Assembly: GCA_017640505.1 (NCBI GenBank)
Contig: JAEPQO010000002.1
Span: 558,001-622,000 of the forward strand
Origin: Rhodospirillales bacterium
GTDB lineage: Bacteria > Pseudomonadota > Alphaproteobacteria > Rhodospirillales > Casp-alpha2
Direction: 5' to 3'
DNA length: 64,000 bases
A model generated the notes under the pieces. The model saw only the letters and a list, made by a program, of their open reading frames with translations, was not told the origin of the DNA and ran no database searches. A program made the position numbers and the translations under genes. Numbering within the stretch: position 1 is the stretch's first letter; each line of letters begins with the position of its first letter. Shown here in pieces: positions 1 through 9,038 of this stretch.

Positions 1-608
1 ATGCTGACGCCCCGGATTTCTTCGATTTCGGCGCGAGTCACCGGCTGGTGATAGGCAATGATCGCCAGTGTTTCGATGGCGGCACGGCTCAGTTTGCGCG
101 CCACCTCGACTTCCTTGTTGAGGTAGTCCGTCAGGTCGGTCGACGTGCGGAATGCCCACGACGCCCCGGCCCGGACCAGATTGACGCCCCGGCCCTCGTA
201 CATCAGGCGCAGTGCCTTCAGAAGTCCCTTTACGTCGGCACCTTCCGGCAGGCGGTTGGCCAGCATGCGCTCGGTCATCGGCTCGGCCGACGCGAACAGC
301 AGCGCCTCCGTGATCCGCATGTAGCGATCCCAGGTTTCCGGGTCCACTTCTTCGCCTTCGCCACCGTCTTCGGCTTCGTCGTCACTGTCCGTGGCGTCTT
401 CGGCGCTTTCGGCCTCGACAGCTTCATCAGCGGCTTCATCAGCGGCTTCGTCAGCGGTTTCCTCGCCGCTCTCAATGTTCTCAGCGGCTTCGTCAGCAAC
501 TTCAGCTTCTACAGCCTCTTCCATGTCGTTTCCGGCAGCGGCTTCCACGGCTTCCTCTTCGGGCGCTTTGTCATCGTCATTGGCATGTTCGACCATTTGG
601 CGTTCCAT
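1..608 (-). CDS. scpB: Segregation and condensation protein B (partial, C-terminus beyond left edge)
   Basis: ScpB is the kleisin-associated winged-helix subunit of the SMC-ScpAB condensin complex, which acts on the nucleoid in chromosome segregation. Reading leftward from an ATG at 608, the frame stays open to the window edge (202 codons). Residues from about 93 match the ScpB core (RITEALLFASAEPM, then AIIAYHQPVTRAEIEEIRGV). The first 92 residues are an unusual low-complexity acidic tail dominated by Glu, Asp and Ala, partly built from a 12-bp tandem repeat. The ATG directly follows the scpA stop (TAAATG), so the two genes are probably translationally coupled. An internal start near residue 97 is possible but would cut into the conserved core. 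Confidence 0.93.
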   Translation of the reverse strand, partial: MERQMVEHANDDDKAPEEEAVEAAAGNDMEEAVEAEVADEAAENIESGEETADEAADEAADEAVEAESAEDATDSDDEAEDGGEGEEVDPETWDRYMRITEALLFASAEPMTERMLANRLPEGADVKGLLKALRLMYEGRGVNLVRAGASWAFRTSTDLTDYLNKEVEVARKLSRAAIETLAIIAYHQPVTRAEIEEIRGVS

Positions 609-1475
609 TTATTCTTCAGGCTCCGTGGTTACGCTGGTATCCGGCGCCGCGGCGGGGGCCGGCTGTTGCTCTTGCTCCGCCTGGTCCGTCCGGCCCTGCA
701 GGTAGATCGGTCCGAACGTCGATGTCTGACGAATGAGGACTTTCCCCTCCTTCGCCATTTCCAGACTGGCGGCAAAGGTGGACGCCACCGCCGAGCGCGT
801 CAGAAGTTGACCTTTCAGCCCCTCCGGGAGGAACTTCCACAGGTCCTGCCAATCCGGCGTCTGGCCAACAAGGCGGCGTAGCCGCTGCAGGGCATCCTCG
901 ACGGTGTAGATCTGGAACGGCTCGATATGCATCGGCGCATGCGCGTTCTTGCGCACATGCTGGTCGGCATAGGCCTTCAGCAGGTCGTAAAGCGTCGCAT
1001 CGAGGATTTCGATCTCGCGTGGTTTGAATTTTTCGGGGTTGCCGCGGCCGACGAAGTCCTGACCGAGCCGGGGACGTTCCATCAACTGCTGACCGGCGTT
1101 CTGCATCGCCTGCAAGCGGCGCAACTGGTACTGCAGGGCCGCGGCCATTTCCTCGCCGGTCGGCTCTTCCTCGGTCGACATGTCCGGCAGCAAAAGGCGC
1201 GATTTCAGGAACGCCAGCCATGCCGCCATGACCAGGTAATCGGCGGCAAGCTCAAGGTTCTGGCGCCTCGCCTCGGCGACGAACGCGAGGTACTGGTCCG
1301 CCAGTTCCAGGATCGAGATATGGACCAGATCGACCTTCTGATCGCGGGCCAGCTGCAGCAGCACGTCGATCGGCCCTTCGAACCCTTCCAGGTCGACAAC
1401 GAACGAATTTACCACCGCCGGCGCTTCGTCCAGCAGGGCTTCGGCATTCGGATCGAATTCGATAATGTCTGCCAT
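609..1475 (-). CDS. scpA: Segregation and condensation protein A
   Basis: ScpA is the kleisin that bridges SMC heads and binds ScpB. The 288-residue product has the family opening FEGPIDVLLQLARDQKVDL near residues 33-51, then DQYLAFVAEARRQNLELAADYLVMAAWLAFLKSRLLLP, the N-terminal helical region that contacts the SMC neck. The C-terminal part is the short winged-helix kleisin end. It lies 13 bases after the M50 protease gene and abuts scpB, in the nagZ-M50-scpA-scpB order common in Alphaproteobacteria. Length is normal for the family. Confidence 0.95.
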   Translation of the reverse strand: MADIIEFDPNAEALLDEAPAVVNSFVVDLEGFEGPIDVLLQLARDQKVDLVHISILELADQYLAFVAEARRQNLELAADYLVMAAWLAFLKSRLLLPDMSTEEEPTGEEMAAALQYQLRRLQAMQNAGQQLMERPRLGQDFVGRGNPEKFKPREIEILDATLYDLLKAYADQHVRKNAHAPMHIEPFQIYTVEDALQRLRRLVGQTPDWQDLWKFLPEGLKGQLLTRSAVASTFAASLEMAKEGKVLIRQTSTFGPIYLQGRTDQAEQEQQPAPAAAPDTSVTTEPEE

Positions 1476-1488
1476 CAGGGTTCCAATT

Positions 1489-2184
1489 TCAGGCCAATCC
1501 GACCAGCGCCAGGATCCAGTCCTGGATGTGGCTCGTGGGCGTGATCACTAGCCACCGGAAAACATTCAGATCAAGCCCCATTTTGCCACCGATCCATGGC
1601 AGTAAAAAGATTGCAGCAAGAACGATGAAGATCCCGGCCCGCTCGAGGCGGGCCAAGTGCCGTGCCATGGACCAGGGCAGGATACCGACGGCGACCCGCC
1701 CGCCATCCAGGGGCGGGATCGGCAACATATTAAAAACGGCCAGCAAGATATTGATCCACAACGCATTTCCAAGGTTCTGAGCGACCCAGTCGCGCATGTC
1801 GCCGTCGAGCAAAATCGCGAAATGAAACGACGCCGCGGCGAGCACGGCCAGAAACAGATTCATGCCTGGCCCGGCGGCGGCGACGAGAATCATGTCGCGG
1901 CGCGGATTTTTAAGCCGTCTGAAGTCCACCGGCACCGGTTTTGCGAATCCGAACATCATCCGCCCGCCGCTGAGCAACAGCAGCATCGCCGGGATAATCA
2001 CCGTCCCCATGGGGTCGATATGCTTGAACGGATTGAACGTGACGCGGCCCAGAACCTTGGCCGTCGGATCGCCGAGCTTCATCGCGACCCAGCCGTGCGC
2101 CGCTTCGTGCAGGGTCACGGCAAGGAGGATCGGCAGCGTCCACACGGACACCGTGTACGCAATGGTATTGAAATCGTAACCCAT
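1489..2184 (-). CDS. Site-2 protease family (M50) membrane metalloprotease
   Basis: This is an intramembrane zinc metalloprotease of the M50/S2P family, 231 residues. The zinc motif HEAAH is at residues 26-30 inside the first membrane segment, and the second conserved motif NMLPIPPLDGGR, with the third zinc ligand Asp, lies around residues 150-160. Several further hydrophobic segments are visible (IIPAMLLLL, MILVAAAGPGMNLFLAVLA, GIFIVLAAIFLL). There is no PDZ domain, so this is the small alphaproteobacterial form rather than RseP. Its substrate is unknown. It sits between nagZ and scpA in a conserved gene group. Confidence 0.9.
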   Translation of the reverse strand: MGYDFNTIAYTVSVWTLPILLAVTLHEAAHGWVAMKLGDPTAKVLGRVTFNPFKHIDPMGTVIIPAMLLLLSGGRMMFGFAKPVPVDFRRLKNPRRDMILVAAAGPGMNLFLAVLAAASFHFAILLDGDMRDWVAQNLGNALWINILLAVFNMLPIPPLDGGRVAVGILPWSMARHLARLERAGIFIVLAAIFLLPWIGGKMGLDLNVFRWLVITPTSHIQDWILALVGLA

Positions 2185-2226
2185 GGTCCCGTCGCTGATG
2201 CCCCGGCAGCCCTTTCCTGGCAGCCC

Positions 2227-3261
2227 TTACATGAAGGGCGCGATCATCTCATCGAGTTGCGCCTGCAGGGCGTCGACGTCAACTTCCTCGGTGAACGGCA
2301 TCATGGCCTGCGCCGACTGGAAGCGTTGCCACGACATCTGCGTCAATTCCGGCAGCACGTCGGAAATGCGGATCATGTCGTCCAGTTCGCCGTTGCAGTG
2401 AAGCACCGCATCACACCCGGCATCGAGCGCGAGACGCACGTTTTCTTCGACCGGCGCCTTGAGCGCCTTCATCATCAGGTCGTCGGAGATCAGAAAACCG
2501 CGGAAGCCGATCTCGCCGCGAATCACTTCCTGAATGACGAGTTCGGAGAGCGTCGCCGGCAGGTCGGCGTCAAAGGCCTCGAAGACGATATGCGCCGTCA
2601 TCCCCCACGGCGCGTAGTAAAGGTGCCGGAACGGCACGAAATCGGTCTCGCGCAGCGTGTCCGCATCGGTGGCGACACGCGGCAGGTCCAGGTGGCTATC
2701 CTGTTTCGCCCGGCCGTGCCCCGGCAAGTGCTTGACCACCGGCATCACGCCCCCCGCCATCGACCCGGCGATGACCGCCTCGCCCAATTGAGAGATGACT
2801 TCGGGATTCCTGCCGAAGGCGCGGTCACCGATGATGTCGTGCGCCCCTTCCACCGGCACGTCGGCAACCGGCAGGCAGTTCACGTCGATGCCGAGCTCGA
2901 ACAGTTCGAGCGCGATCAGCTGTGCATTCAGGCTCGCGGCTTCGCGGGCCAGCGCGCGGTCTTTCTCGGCAATTTTGGCAAACAGTGCCTGCGGCGGGCG
3001 GGCACGCCAGGTCGGCGGGCCGAGCCGCTGCACGCGGCCGCCTTCCTGATCGATCAGCACGGGGGCATCCTCGCGCCCGACCGCAAGACGCAGGTCGGCA
3101 ACGAGCTTCTTCACCTGTTCCGGATTGTCCACGTTCCGGGCGAACAGGATAAAACCAAGGGGGTTGGCGTTCTCGAAGAAGAAACGTTCCTCGAGGCCCA
3201 GTTCCGTGCCGGCGCAGCCGAATATGGCCGCGCGCGGCAATTCTATGTCACTTGAAGGCAT
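2227..3261 (-). CDS. nagZ: Beta-N-acetylhexosaminidase (glycoside hydrolase family 3)
   Basis: NagZ removes N-acetylglucosamine from muropeptides during cytoplasmic peptidoglycan recycling. The 344-residue product carries DQEGGRV at 71-77, the family signature KHLPGHG at 177-183 followed by a conserved His at about 190, and SDDLMMKAL at 259-267, which holds the Asp nucleophile. There is no signal peptide, as expected for a cytosolic enzyme. The start is one base after the stop of the SPOR gene, indicating coupling in one operon of cell-envelope and segregation genes. Confidence 0.94.
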   Translation of the reverse strand: MPSSDIELPRAAIFGCAGTELGLEERFFFENANPLGFILFARNVDNPEQVKKLVADLRLAVGREDAPVLIDQEGGRVQRLGPPTWRARPPQALFAKIAEKDRALAREAASLNAQLIALELFELGIDVNCLPVADVPVEGAHDIIGDRAFGRNPEVISQLGEAVIAGSMAGGVMPVVKHLPGHGRAKQDSHLDLPRVATDADTLRETDFVPFRHLYYAPWGMTAHIVFEAFDADLPATLSELVIQEVIRGEIGFRGFLISDDLMMKALKAPVEENVRLALDAGCDAVLHCNGELDDMIRISDVLPELTQMSWQRFQSAQAMMPFTEEVDVDALQAQLDEMIAPFM

Positions 3262-3262
3262 A

Positions 3263-4291
3263 CTAGACGCCCGGCTTCACGACGAGGCAGCCGAGCTTCC
3301 TTTGTTTGAGGCGTGAGCACAATGCCTGGGCAGCCGCCTCATCGGCGAGCGGCCCGGCGCGAAGACGGTAGAAGACCCCTTTGGTCGCGCCGAGGTCGAT
3401 GCGCATGACTTGAAGCCGAAGATCACCCAGCAGGTCGACATGACGCCGACGAAGGCGGTCCCATTCGGATTTCACCGCGGGTTCGCTGCGCGATGCGGCA
3501 AGCTGCACGCGCCACGCGTTGGTGATATCGGTTGCCGGCGATTCCGGTGCCGGTGTCGCTTTTGCGACCTGTTTCGGCTCGGGCGCAGGCGGCGCGGTCT
3601 TGGCGGCAGGTTCAGGGGCGCTTGCGGCGCTCGGTGCCGGCGGTGCGGCGGGCGGGTTCGTCACGTCTTTCGAGACGGACGCCGCCATTTCCTGTGCCGC
3701 CTTCTCGGCCGCCGTCGGTTCCTTGACCGGTGGCGGCGCCGGGGCCGGGGCCGCCGACAGCTTGGCAACGGTGTCCGCGCTCGGCACCTTGGCCAGCGTT
3801 TCCGGTGAACTTTCGGGCGTCAGCCGAACCGGCGCACCCGGTGCGGCATCGGCAGTGCCGCGCGGCGCGGAACTGGCGACGACCTGGGTCGCCTCGGGCA
3901 CGCTGCGTTTCAGGACTTCGTCGACGGCGACGGGTTTCTCGGGCGATGGCAACAGCCGTTCGACGCGGGGTTGCGACGACGACCCGTCGACCACGCCATA
4001 AACCAGCCGCCCCTGGTTCGGGACCTGCATGCCGCCGGGATTTTCCGGGCGCACCTTGATCGGCGCGTTTTCCGCCTTGATCACCGGCACGTCGCCGTCT
4101 TCGGTCCCGAGCATCGACAGGATCCGTTCACCGAAACCGATCCAGACACCGCCAGCGATCATCGTCACGCACACCAGCCCGCCCAGCACCTTGAGCACGG
4201 TGCCGGAGCCACTGCGCGCGGTATCGCCGTCATCCCCGGTTTCAGGGGTCTCGGACGACACCTTCATGTCGGAACTCGCTGATAGCGCCAT
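3263..4291 (-). CDS. SPOR domain-containing membrane protein
   Basis: A bitopic inner-membrane protein: a short cytoplasmic N-terminus, one membrane segment (VLGGLVCVTMIAGGVWIGF) near residues 35-55, a long periplasmic linker rich in Pro, Ala and Lys, and a C-terminal SPOR domain in the last 75 residues (WRVQLAASRSEPAVKSEWDRL, ending LGCLVVKPGV). SPOR domains bind denuded septal peptidoglycan. The ATG at 4291 is preferred because GGGAG precedes it by about 8 bases; a GTG five codons upstream is the alternative. It precedes nagZ with one base between them. Such proteins in this position often lie near argS and dgt, and dgt is indeed the neighbour. Confidence 0.88.
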   Translation of the reverse strand: MALSASSDMKVSSETPETGDDGDTARSGSGTVLKVLGGLVCVTMIAGGVWIGFGERILSMLGTEDGDVPVIKAENAPIKVRPENPGGMQVPNQGRLVYGVVDGSSSQPRVERLLPSPEKPVAVDEVLKRSVPEATQVVASSAPRGTADAAPGAPVRLTPESSPETLAKVPSADTVAKLSAAPAPAPPPVKEPTAAEKAAQEMAASVSKDVTNPPAAPPAPSAASAPEPAAKTAPPAPEPKQVAKATPAPESPATDITNAWRVQLAASRSEPAVKSEWDRLRRRHVDLLGDLRLQVMRIDLGATKGVFYRLRAGPLADEAAAQALCSRLKQRKLGCLVVKPGV

Positions 4292-4444
4292 TTGGGTTAC
4301 TCCCACGTATTCAAGTCAGCGCGTTAATGCCGAATCGCAAGTATTATATACGCCCGCCGGCAAGTGGGTAACAGGGACGCCGGGGCCGGTGCAAGCACGC
4401 GATGGCCGAAACCCGCCCGTTCCGCCGCTGTATGCCCCCTGCCG

Positions 4445-5659
4445 TCAGGAAATCCGCGACTGCAGATCGAACAGCCTGCGGTGTTCGTCCAGTGCCAACC
4501 GGTCGGTCATGTCGGCGATATAGTCGCAGACCAGCTCCGCCGTTTCACGCGTGCCCGGTTTTCCGGCATTTTTCCGCCATTCGGTCGGCAGACAGCCGGG
4601 TTCCGCCAGCAACAGCTGGAACAGGTCGAGCACCACGCGGCGCGCCTTCGAGGTCATCCGGTTCAGCTTGTAGTGACGGTACATGTTCTCGAACAGGAAC
4701 TTCTTGAGCGCGCGGTCGTTAGCACGCATTTCGTCGGAGAACTGCGCCACCGGATGATCCAGGTGCCGGATATCCGCTGCCGTGCGCGGATCGGCGTCGT
4801 CGATTCGCTTCTGTGTCTCCGTCAGCAGGTCCGTCACCATCTCGCCGATCAGGCGCCGGATCGCTTCGTGAATGGTGCGCGACGGATCGAGATCCGGGTA
4901 GTTGCTGCGCACCTCGTGGAACACCGGCCCGACCAGCGGCACGTCCTTCAGATCCTCGATGGTGAACAGTCCGGCCCTGAGGCCGTCATCGATATCGTGG
5001 TTGTTGTAGGCGATGTCGTCGGCGATCGCCGCGACCTGCGCCTCGGCGCTGGCAAAGGTATCCAGTTCCAGGTTCTGCGCCGCCGAATAATCAAGAATCC
5101 CGCGCGGCAGGTCTTCCAGCTTCTTGCGCCCCCTGAGCAGCGGCCCGTTATGCTTCACCACCCCTTCGAGGGTCTCCCACGTCAGGTTGAGCCCGTCGAA
5201 ATCGGCGTAACGCGCTTCCAGCTTGGTCACCACGCGCAGCGACTGGGCATTGTGGTCGAAGCCGCCGAACGGCTTCATCATCTCCTTGAGCGCATCCTCG
5301 CCGGCGTGGCCGAACGGCGGATGGCCGAGGTCGTGCGCCAGCGCCAGCGCCTCGCCCAGGTCCTCGTTCAGCCCCAGGCACCGGCACACCGAGCGCGCGA
5401 TCTGCGACACTTCCAAGCTGTGCGTCAGGCGCGTACGGAACGAATCGCCCTCGTGATTGACGAACACCTGCGTTTTGTACTCGAGACGGCGGAACGCAGC
5501 GGAATGGATGATCCGGTCGCGGTCGCGCTGATAGGCGCCACGGGTCTTGCTTTCCGGTTCGGGAAACAGGCGGCCGCGGCTTTCGGCCGACAGCGTCGCA
5601 TAGGGTTTGAGCGGCGGCCGCTCCGTCGACACCGGCTCAATGGGTTTCGCTTCGTCCAT
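4445..5659 (-). CDS. dgt: Deoxyguanosinetriphosphate triphosphohydrolase-like protein
   Basis: An HD-domain dNTP triphosphohydrolase of the short bacterial dGTPase-like type, 404 residues, probably releasing tripolyphosphate from dNTPs. Typical blocks are RDRDRIIHSAAFRRLEYKTQVF (45-66), the first metal ligand in RLTHSLEV (His80), and the HD pair in LAHDLGHPPFGHAGE (His109-Asp110). A second metal-binding Asp is in IADDIAYNNHDIDDGL. I start at the ATG at 5659 (MDEAKP); a GTG seven codons upstream is in frame but lacks a better ribosome site. It diverges from erpA, with a shared regulatory gap of about 120 bp. Confidence 0.92.
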   Translation of the reverse strand: MDEAKPIEPVSTERPPLKPYATLSAESRGRLFPEPESKTRGAYQRDRDRIIHSAAFRRLEYKTQVFVNHEGDSFRTRLTHSLEVSQIARSVCRCLGLNEDLGEALALAHDLGHPPFGHAGEDALKEMMKPFGGFDHNAQSLRVVTKLEARYADFDGLNLTWETLEGVVKHNGPLLRGRKKLEDLPRGILDYSAAQNLELDTFASAEAQVAAIADDIAYNNHDIDDGLRAGLFTIEDLKDVPLVGPVFHEVRSNYPDLDPSRTIHEAIRRLIGEMVTDLLTETQKRIDDADPRTAADIRHLDHPVAQFSDEMRANDRALKKFLFENMYRHYKLNRMTSKARRVVLDLFQLLLAEPGCLPTEWRKNAGKPGTRETAELVCDYIADMTDRLALDEHRRLFDLQSRIS

Positions 5660-5776
5660 GCCCCAAGGGTACCGCAGCACCCGGCGGGCGGCAACGCGGG
5701 AAACATCAATCAGCGGCTGCGATTGACACGGAATTCAGCTAGACTACATATAAGGCACGGACTTAAGGAGACCGCC

Positions 5777-6127
5777 ATGCCCGACGGCACGCAAAACACC
5801 GAAGGCCTGATCGTGACCGACAGCTGTGCGGCGCGGATCGCCAAGCTGCGCGAAATTCAGGGTAACGACGCACTGAAGCTGCGCGTCACCGTGAACGGCG
5901 GCGGCTGCTCCGGCTTCCAGTATGCCTTCGATCTTGACGACAAGGCCCAGGACGACGACATCACGTTCGAGCACAACGGTGCTGAGGTGGTGACCGACGA
6001 GGTTTCGCTCGGCTTCCTCGCCGGGTGCACCGTCGAATTCAAGGACGAACTCGGTGCGGCGTTTTTCTCGATCGACAATCCGAACGCCACGTCGAGCTGC
6101 GGCTGCGGCGCCTCGTTCTCGGTCTGA
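5777..6127 (+). CDS. erpA: Iron-sulfur cluster insertion protein ErpA (A-type carrier)
   Basis: An A-type Fe-S carrier, 116 residues, that passes clusters to apoproteins. The three ligand cysteines are Cys44 in NGGGCSGFQY and Cys108 and Cys110 in SSCGCGASF. A clear Shine-Dalgarno, AAGGAG, at 5765-5770 fixes the start; a much longer upstream open frame is only the antisense shadow of dgt. ErpA is the preferred name because the gene stands alone, away from isc or suf genes; IscA or SufA would look similar. The xth gene follows after 15 bases. Confidence 0.92.
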   Translation: MPDGTQNTEGLIVTDSCAARIAKLREIQGNDALKLRVTVNGGGCSGFQYAFDLDDKAQDDDITFEHNGAEVVTDEVSLGFLAGCTVEFKDELGAAFFSIDNPNATSSCGCGASFSV

Positions 6128-6142
6128 CGTCCCCGCCCCCGC

Positions 6143-6955
6143 ATGCCCGTTATCGCCACCTGGAACGTTAACTCGATCAAGGCACGCCTGCCGCGCGTGA
6201 CCGAGTGGCTGACCGAATTCCAGCCCGACGTCGCCCTGCTGCAGGAACTGAAAACGATGGACGACGCATTTCCGCGGCTCGAAATCGAGGCCTGCGGCTA
6301 TCACGTCGAGACCGTCGGCCAGAAGACCTACAACGGCGTCGCGGTGTTCTCCAAGCAGCCGATCGAAGTCATTCACCGCGCGCTGCCGGGTGACGACGCA
6401 GACGAGCAGGCACGTTACCTGGAGGTCGATACCTGCGGCTTCCGCGTCGCCACGATCTATCTGCCGAACGGCAACCCGACGCGCGGCGACGACGGTGGCG
6501 ACCACGAGAAGTTCACCTACAAGCTGGGCTGGATGGACCGCCTGATCGACCACGCCCGCGACCTGCTGGCACAGAACATCCCGGTGGTGCTGGGCGGCGA
6601 CTACAACATCTGCCCGACCGATATCGACGTCTACGATCCCAAGGCATTCGCCGACGACGCGCTGTGCCGCCCGGAAAGCCGCAAGCGCTTCCGCATGCTC
6701 GTCAACATGGGCTACACCGAGGCCTGGCGGACGCTCAATCCCGAGCTTCACGCGTATTCCTATTGGGATTACCAGCGTGGCGCGTGGCAGAAGGATAACG
6801 GCCTTCGCATCGATCACCTGCTGCTGTCGCCCGAAGCCGCAGATCTTCTGGAAGAGGTCGGCATCGACAAGACCCCGCGCGGCAAGGAAAAAGCCTCCGA
6901 TCACACACCGGTCTGGGGCCGGTTCGCCGACGTTGCCGCCGCCAAGGCCGCCTGA
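6143..6955 (+). CDS. xth: Exodeoxyribonuclease III
   Basis: An AP endonuclease/3'-5' exonuclease of the EEP superfamily for base excision repair, 270 residues. Visible motifs are TWNVNSIKARL near the N-terminus (Asn metal ligand), LLQELKTMDDAFP (catalytic Glu), GGDYNICPTDIDVYDP (Asp and Asn of the active site) and the terminal SDHTPVWGRF (Asp-His pair). Length and motif order are standard. It sits 15 bases downstream of erpA and is probably cotranscribed with it. Confidence 0.94.
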   Translation: MPVIATWNVNSIKARLPRVTEWLTEFQPDVALLQELKTMDDAFPRLEIEACGYHVETVGQKTYNGVAVFSKQPIEVIHRALPGDDADEQARYLEVDTCGFRVATIYLPNGNPTRGDDGGDHEKFTYKLGWMDRLIDHARDLLAQNIPVVLGGDYNICPTDIDVYDPKAFADDALCRPESRKRFRMLVNMGYTEAWRTLNPELHAYSYWDYQRGAWQKDNGLRIDHLLLSPEAADLLEEVGIDKTPRGKEKASDHTPVWGRFADVAAAKAA

Positions 6956-7128
6956 ACGCCCTCCCGATACGTATTTTCCGCTAATCGCGCTGCGAACGCA
7001 CCTGTGGCAAAACTGGATGTGATCCGGAACAAAACCGGACACGTACGAAGGTTTGCAGAATCGCAGATGTGACTGCCGCGGGTTCTGACGACAATACTTA
7101 GGGGCGGCAGAATTCACCGGAGCAACCA

Positions 7129-8475
7129 ATGTCTTTCCTCGATCCTGAAAACCAATCCGCCACCGCGGATATATCCCAGCATGCCGAGGCGATGGCCAAG
7201 CTGGAGGCGCTCAATCGCTCGCAGGCCGTCATCGAGTTCGACGTCAACGGCATCATCCTGGACGCCAACGTCAACTTCCTGAATGTCATGGGCTATCAGC
7301 TCAGCGAAATCGTCGGCAAACACCATTCCATGTTCGTCGAGCCCGGTTTCGAACAGAGCACCGAATACAAAAACTTCTGGGCCGGCCTGCGCCGCGGCGA
7401 GTTCAAGTCCGAGGAATACAAACGCATCGCCAAGGGTGGTGAAAAAGTCTGGATCCAGGCGACCTATAACCCGATTCTCGACGACAGCGGCAAGGTGGCG
7501 AAGGTCGTCAAATTCGCCACCGACATCACGGCGCGCAAGAATCAGAACGCGGACTTCCGCGGTCAGCTTCAGGCCATCAGCAAGTCGATGGCCGTGATCG
7601 AGTTCAACCTGGACGGCACCATCATCAAGGCCAACGAGAATTTCCTGAAGGTGATGGGCTACTCGCTCGACGAAATCGTCGGCAAGCATCACAGAATGTT
7701 CGTGGAACAGGAATTCGCGAACAGCGCCGAATATCGCAACGTCTGGGAAGCGCTGAACCGGGGTGAATTCCAGTCCGGTGTCTTCAAGCGCATCGCCAAG
7801 AACGGCAACGAGGTGTTTATCCGCGCGTCCTACAACCCGATCCATGACCTCGACGGCAAGCCGTACAAGGTCGTCAAGTTCGCCGCCGACGTCACCGACG
7901 CCGTCCGCGAACGCCGCCAGGCACAGCGCATATCGAACATGGTCAAGGCCACCGCCGAAGCATCCGAGCAACTCAGCGCCTCAGTCGATGAAATCTCCGC
8001 CAGCATGACCAAGTCACGTGACACGGCGAACCATGCCTCGCAACGCCTGCTGGGCATCGACGAGTCCACGCAGCGCCTGAACAGCACCACCAATTCCATG
8101 GGCGGCATCCTGGAAACGATCACCAAGATCACCAGCCAGATCAATCTGCTGGCACTGAACGCCACGATTGAGTCGGCCCGCGCCGGTGATGCCGGCAAGG
8201 GTTTCGCCGTCGTCGCCAAGGAAATCAAGAACCTGGCCCGGCAAACCGATGTCGCGACCGAGGAAATCAGCAAGGAGATTTCCGGCATGCAGGAAGTCTC
8301 GGGCGAGGTGGTCAACGCGATTTCCACGATCCGCAGTGATATCGACAGCGTCTGCGAGTACGTCAACTCGACATCGGATGCCGTTGTCCAGCAGATGTCC
8401 GTCACCAGCGAGATGTCGGCCAACATCAAGAGCGCCGCGGCGGAAGCCGACAAGATGGATCAGCAGGAAGTCTAG
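7129..8475 (+). CDS. Soluble methyl-accepting chemotaxis protein with two PAS domains
   Basis: A 448-residue cytoplasmic chemoreceptor with no membrane segment and no HAMP domain. PAS1 (about residues 27-138) and PAS2 (about 150-262) are closely similar to each other ([18 protein letters not shown] against [28 protein letters not shown] against [10 protein letters not shown]), so the sensor arose by internal duplication. The signalling hairpin around residues 325-375 contains [20 protein letters not shown] and [15 protein letters not shown], the CheA/CheW contact tip. The C-terminus is short and ends without a CheR-binding pentapeptide. PAS pockets often bind haem, FAD or small ligands, suggesting redox or energy taxis; the ligand cannot be read here. 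Confidence 0.92.
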   Translation: MSFLDPENQSATADISQHAEAMAKLEALNRSQAVIEFDVNGIILDANVNFLNVMGYQLSEIVGKHHSMFVEPGFEQSTEYKNFWAGLRRGEFKSEEYKRIAKGGEKVWIQATYNPILDDSGKVAKVVKFATDITARKNQNADFRGQLQAISKSMAVIEFNLDGTIIKANENFLKVMGYSLDEIVGKHHRMFVEQEFANSAEYRNVWEALNRGEFQSGVFKRIAKNGNEVFIRASYNPIHDLDGKPYKVVKFAADVTDAVRERRQAQRISNMVKATAEASEQLSASVDEISASMTKSRDTANHASQRLLGIDESTQRLNSTTNSMGGILETITKITSQINLLALNATIESARAGDAGKGFAVVAKEIKNLARQTDVATEEISKEISGMQEVSGEVVNAISTIRSDIDSVCEYVNSTSDAVVQQMSVTSEMSANIKSAAAEADKMDQQEV

Positions 8476-8510
8476 GGCGCCGACATGGCGGCCTGACCCA
8501 TGCAAAACAT

Positions 8511-8676
8511 CGTCATCCCGGGCATTAGCCGAGCCAAAGCCACAGGCTTTGAGAGCGAGGGTTATGACCCGGGACCCATTCAGACACCGCGTCCGTCCGC
8601 GCCATGGGTCCCGGATCGCAAGTCTCGCGCCCGACAACCTGAAGGTTCTCGGGCTCGCCTAGCGTCCGGGATGACG
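8511..8676. repeat. Nested inverted-repeat intergenic element
   Basis: Outer arms CGTCATCCCGG (8511-8521) and CCGGGATGACG (8666-8676) are exact reverse complements. Nested inside are arms at 8566-8579 (GACCCGGGACCCAT) and 8604-8617 that match at 13 of 14 positions. The element fills the gap between the chemoreceptor and the convergent exported-protein gene and could act as a bidirectional terminator. CCCGGGATGACG-type repeats are common between genes in many alphaproteobacteria. Confidence 0.75.
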
Positions 8677-8684
8677 TCTCTTTG

Positions 8685-9038
8685 CTACCTCCCGCACCTC
8701 TGCAGATAGACGTTGCCGAACGCGAAGACGATGCTTTGCGGGGCCCCGGGCTTGGCGATGTCGGTGAGATCGTAGACGAGGATCGGGGCTTCCGGTTTCG
8801 ACGGGTCTTCCGGCTGGTACATCCGCGTCATGATCCCTGTCCCCGCCCCCATCGACGTCGGATAACGGGTCCGATTGCCGAGGCGCTCGGTCACCAGCGC
8901 GCCGTCGTCGTCGAACCAGATCTTGCTGTTCGGGTCCGCCTCGTCGACAAAAACACACGCGGGATCGCCCGCCTGCCCCGCCATGGGCCAGAGGGCCGCG
9001 ACAACGGCAAACGGGATCAGGCGACGCGTCAGTTGCAC
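8685..9038 (-). CDS. Small exported protein of unknown function
   Basis: I do not recognise this 117-residue product. Starting at the GTG at 9038 gives a good Sec signal peptide (RRLIPFAVVAALWPMAGQA, cleavage probably before GDPACVF). The mature part of about 95 residues has two cysteines (PACVF and the last residues LQRCGR), possibly a disulfide in the periplasm, and an IWFDDDGALVTERLG segment. The start overlaps the end of the upstream exported gene by 10 bases, so the two are almost certainly cotranslated. A longer in-frame start at 9101 would bury the signal peptide and is less likely. Confidence 0.65.
   Translation of the reverse strand: MQLTRRLIPFAVVAALWPMAGQAGDPACVFVDEADPNSKIWFDDDGALVTERLGNRTRYPTSMGAGTGIMTRMYQPEDPSKPEAPILVYDLTDIAKPGAPQSIVFAFGNVYLQRCGR

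Noticed and set aside
421-456. The 12-bp tandem repeat as a CRISPR array or intergenic repeat
   Set aside because: It is in frame inside scpB and simply encodes the acidic Ala-Asp-Glu tail.
4364-6127. A 587-codon open frame ending with the ErpA sequence, which could be read as a fusion
   Set aside because: All residues before the ErpA start are the antisense of dgt, and a clear AAGGAG sits six bases before the internal ATG.
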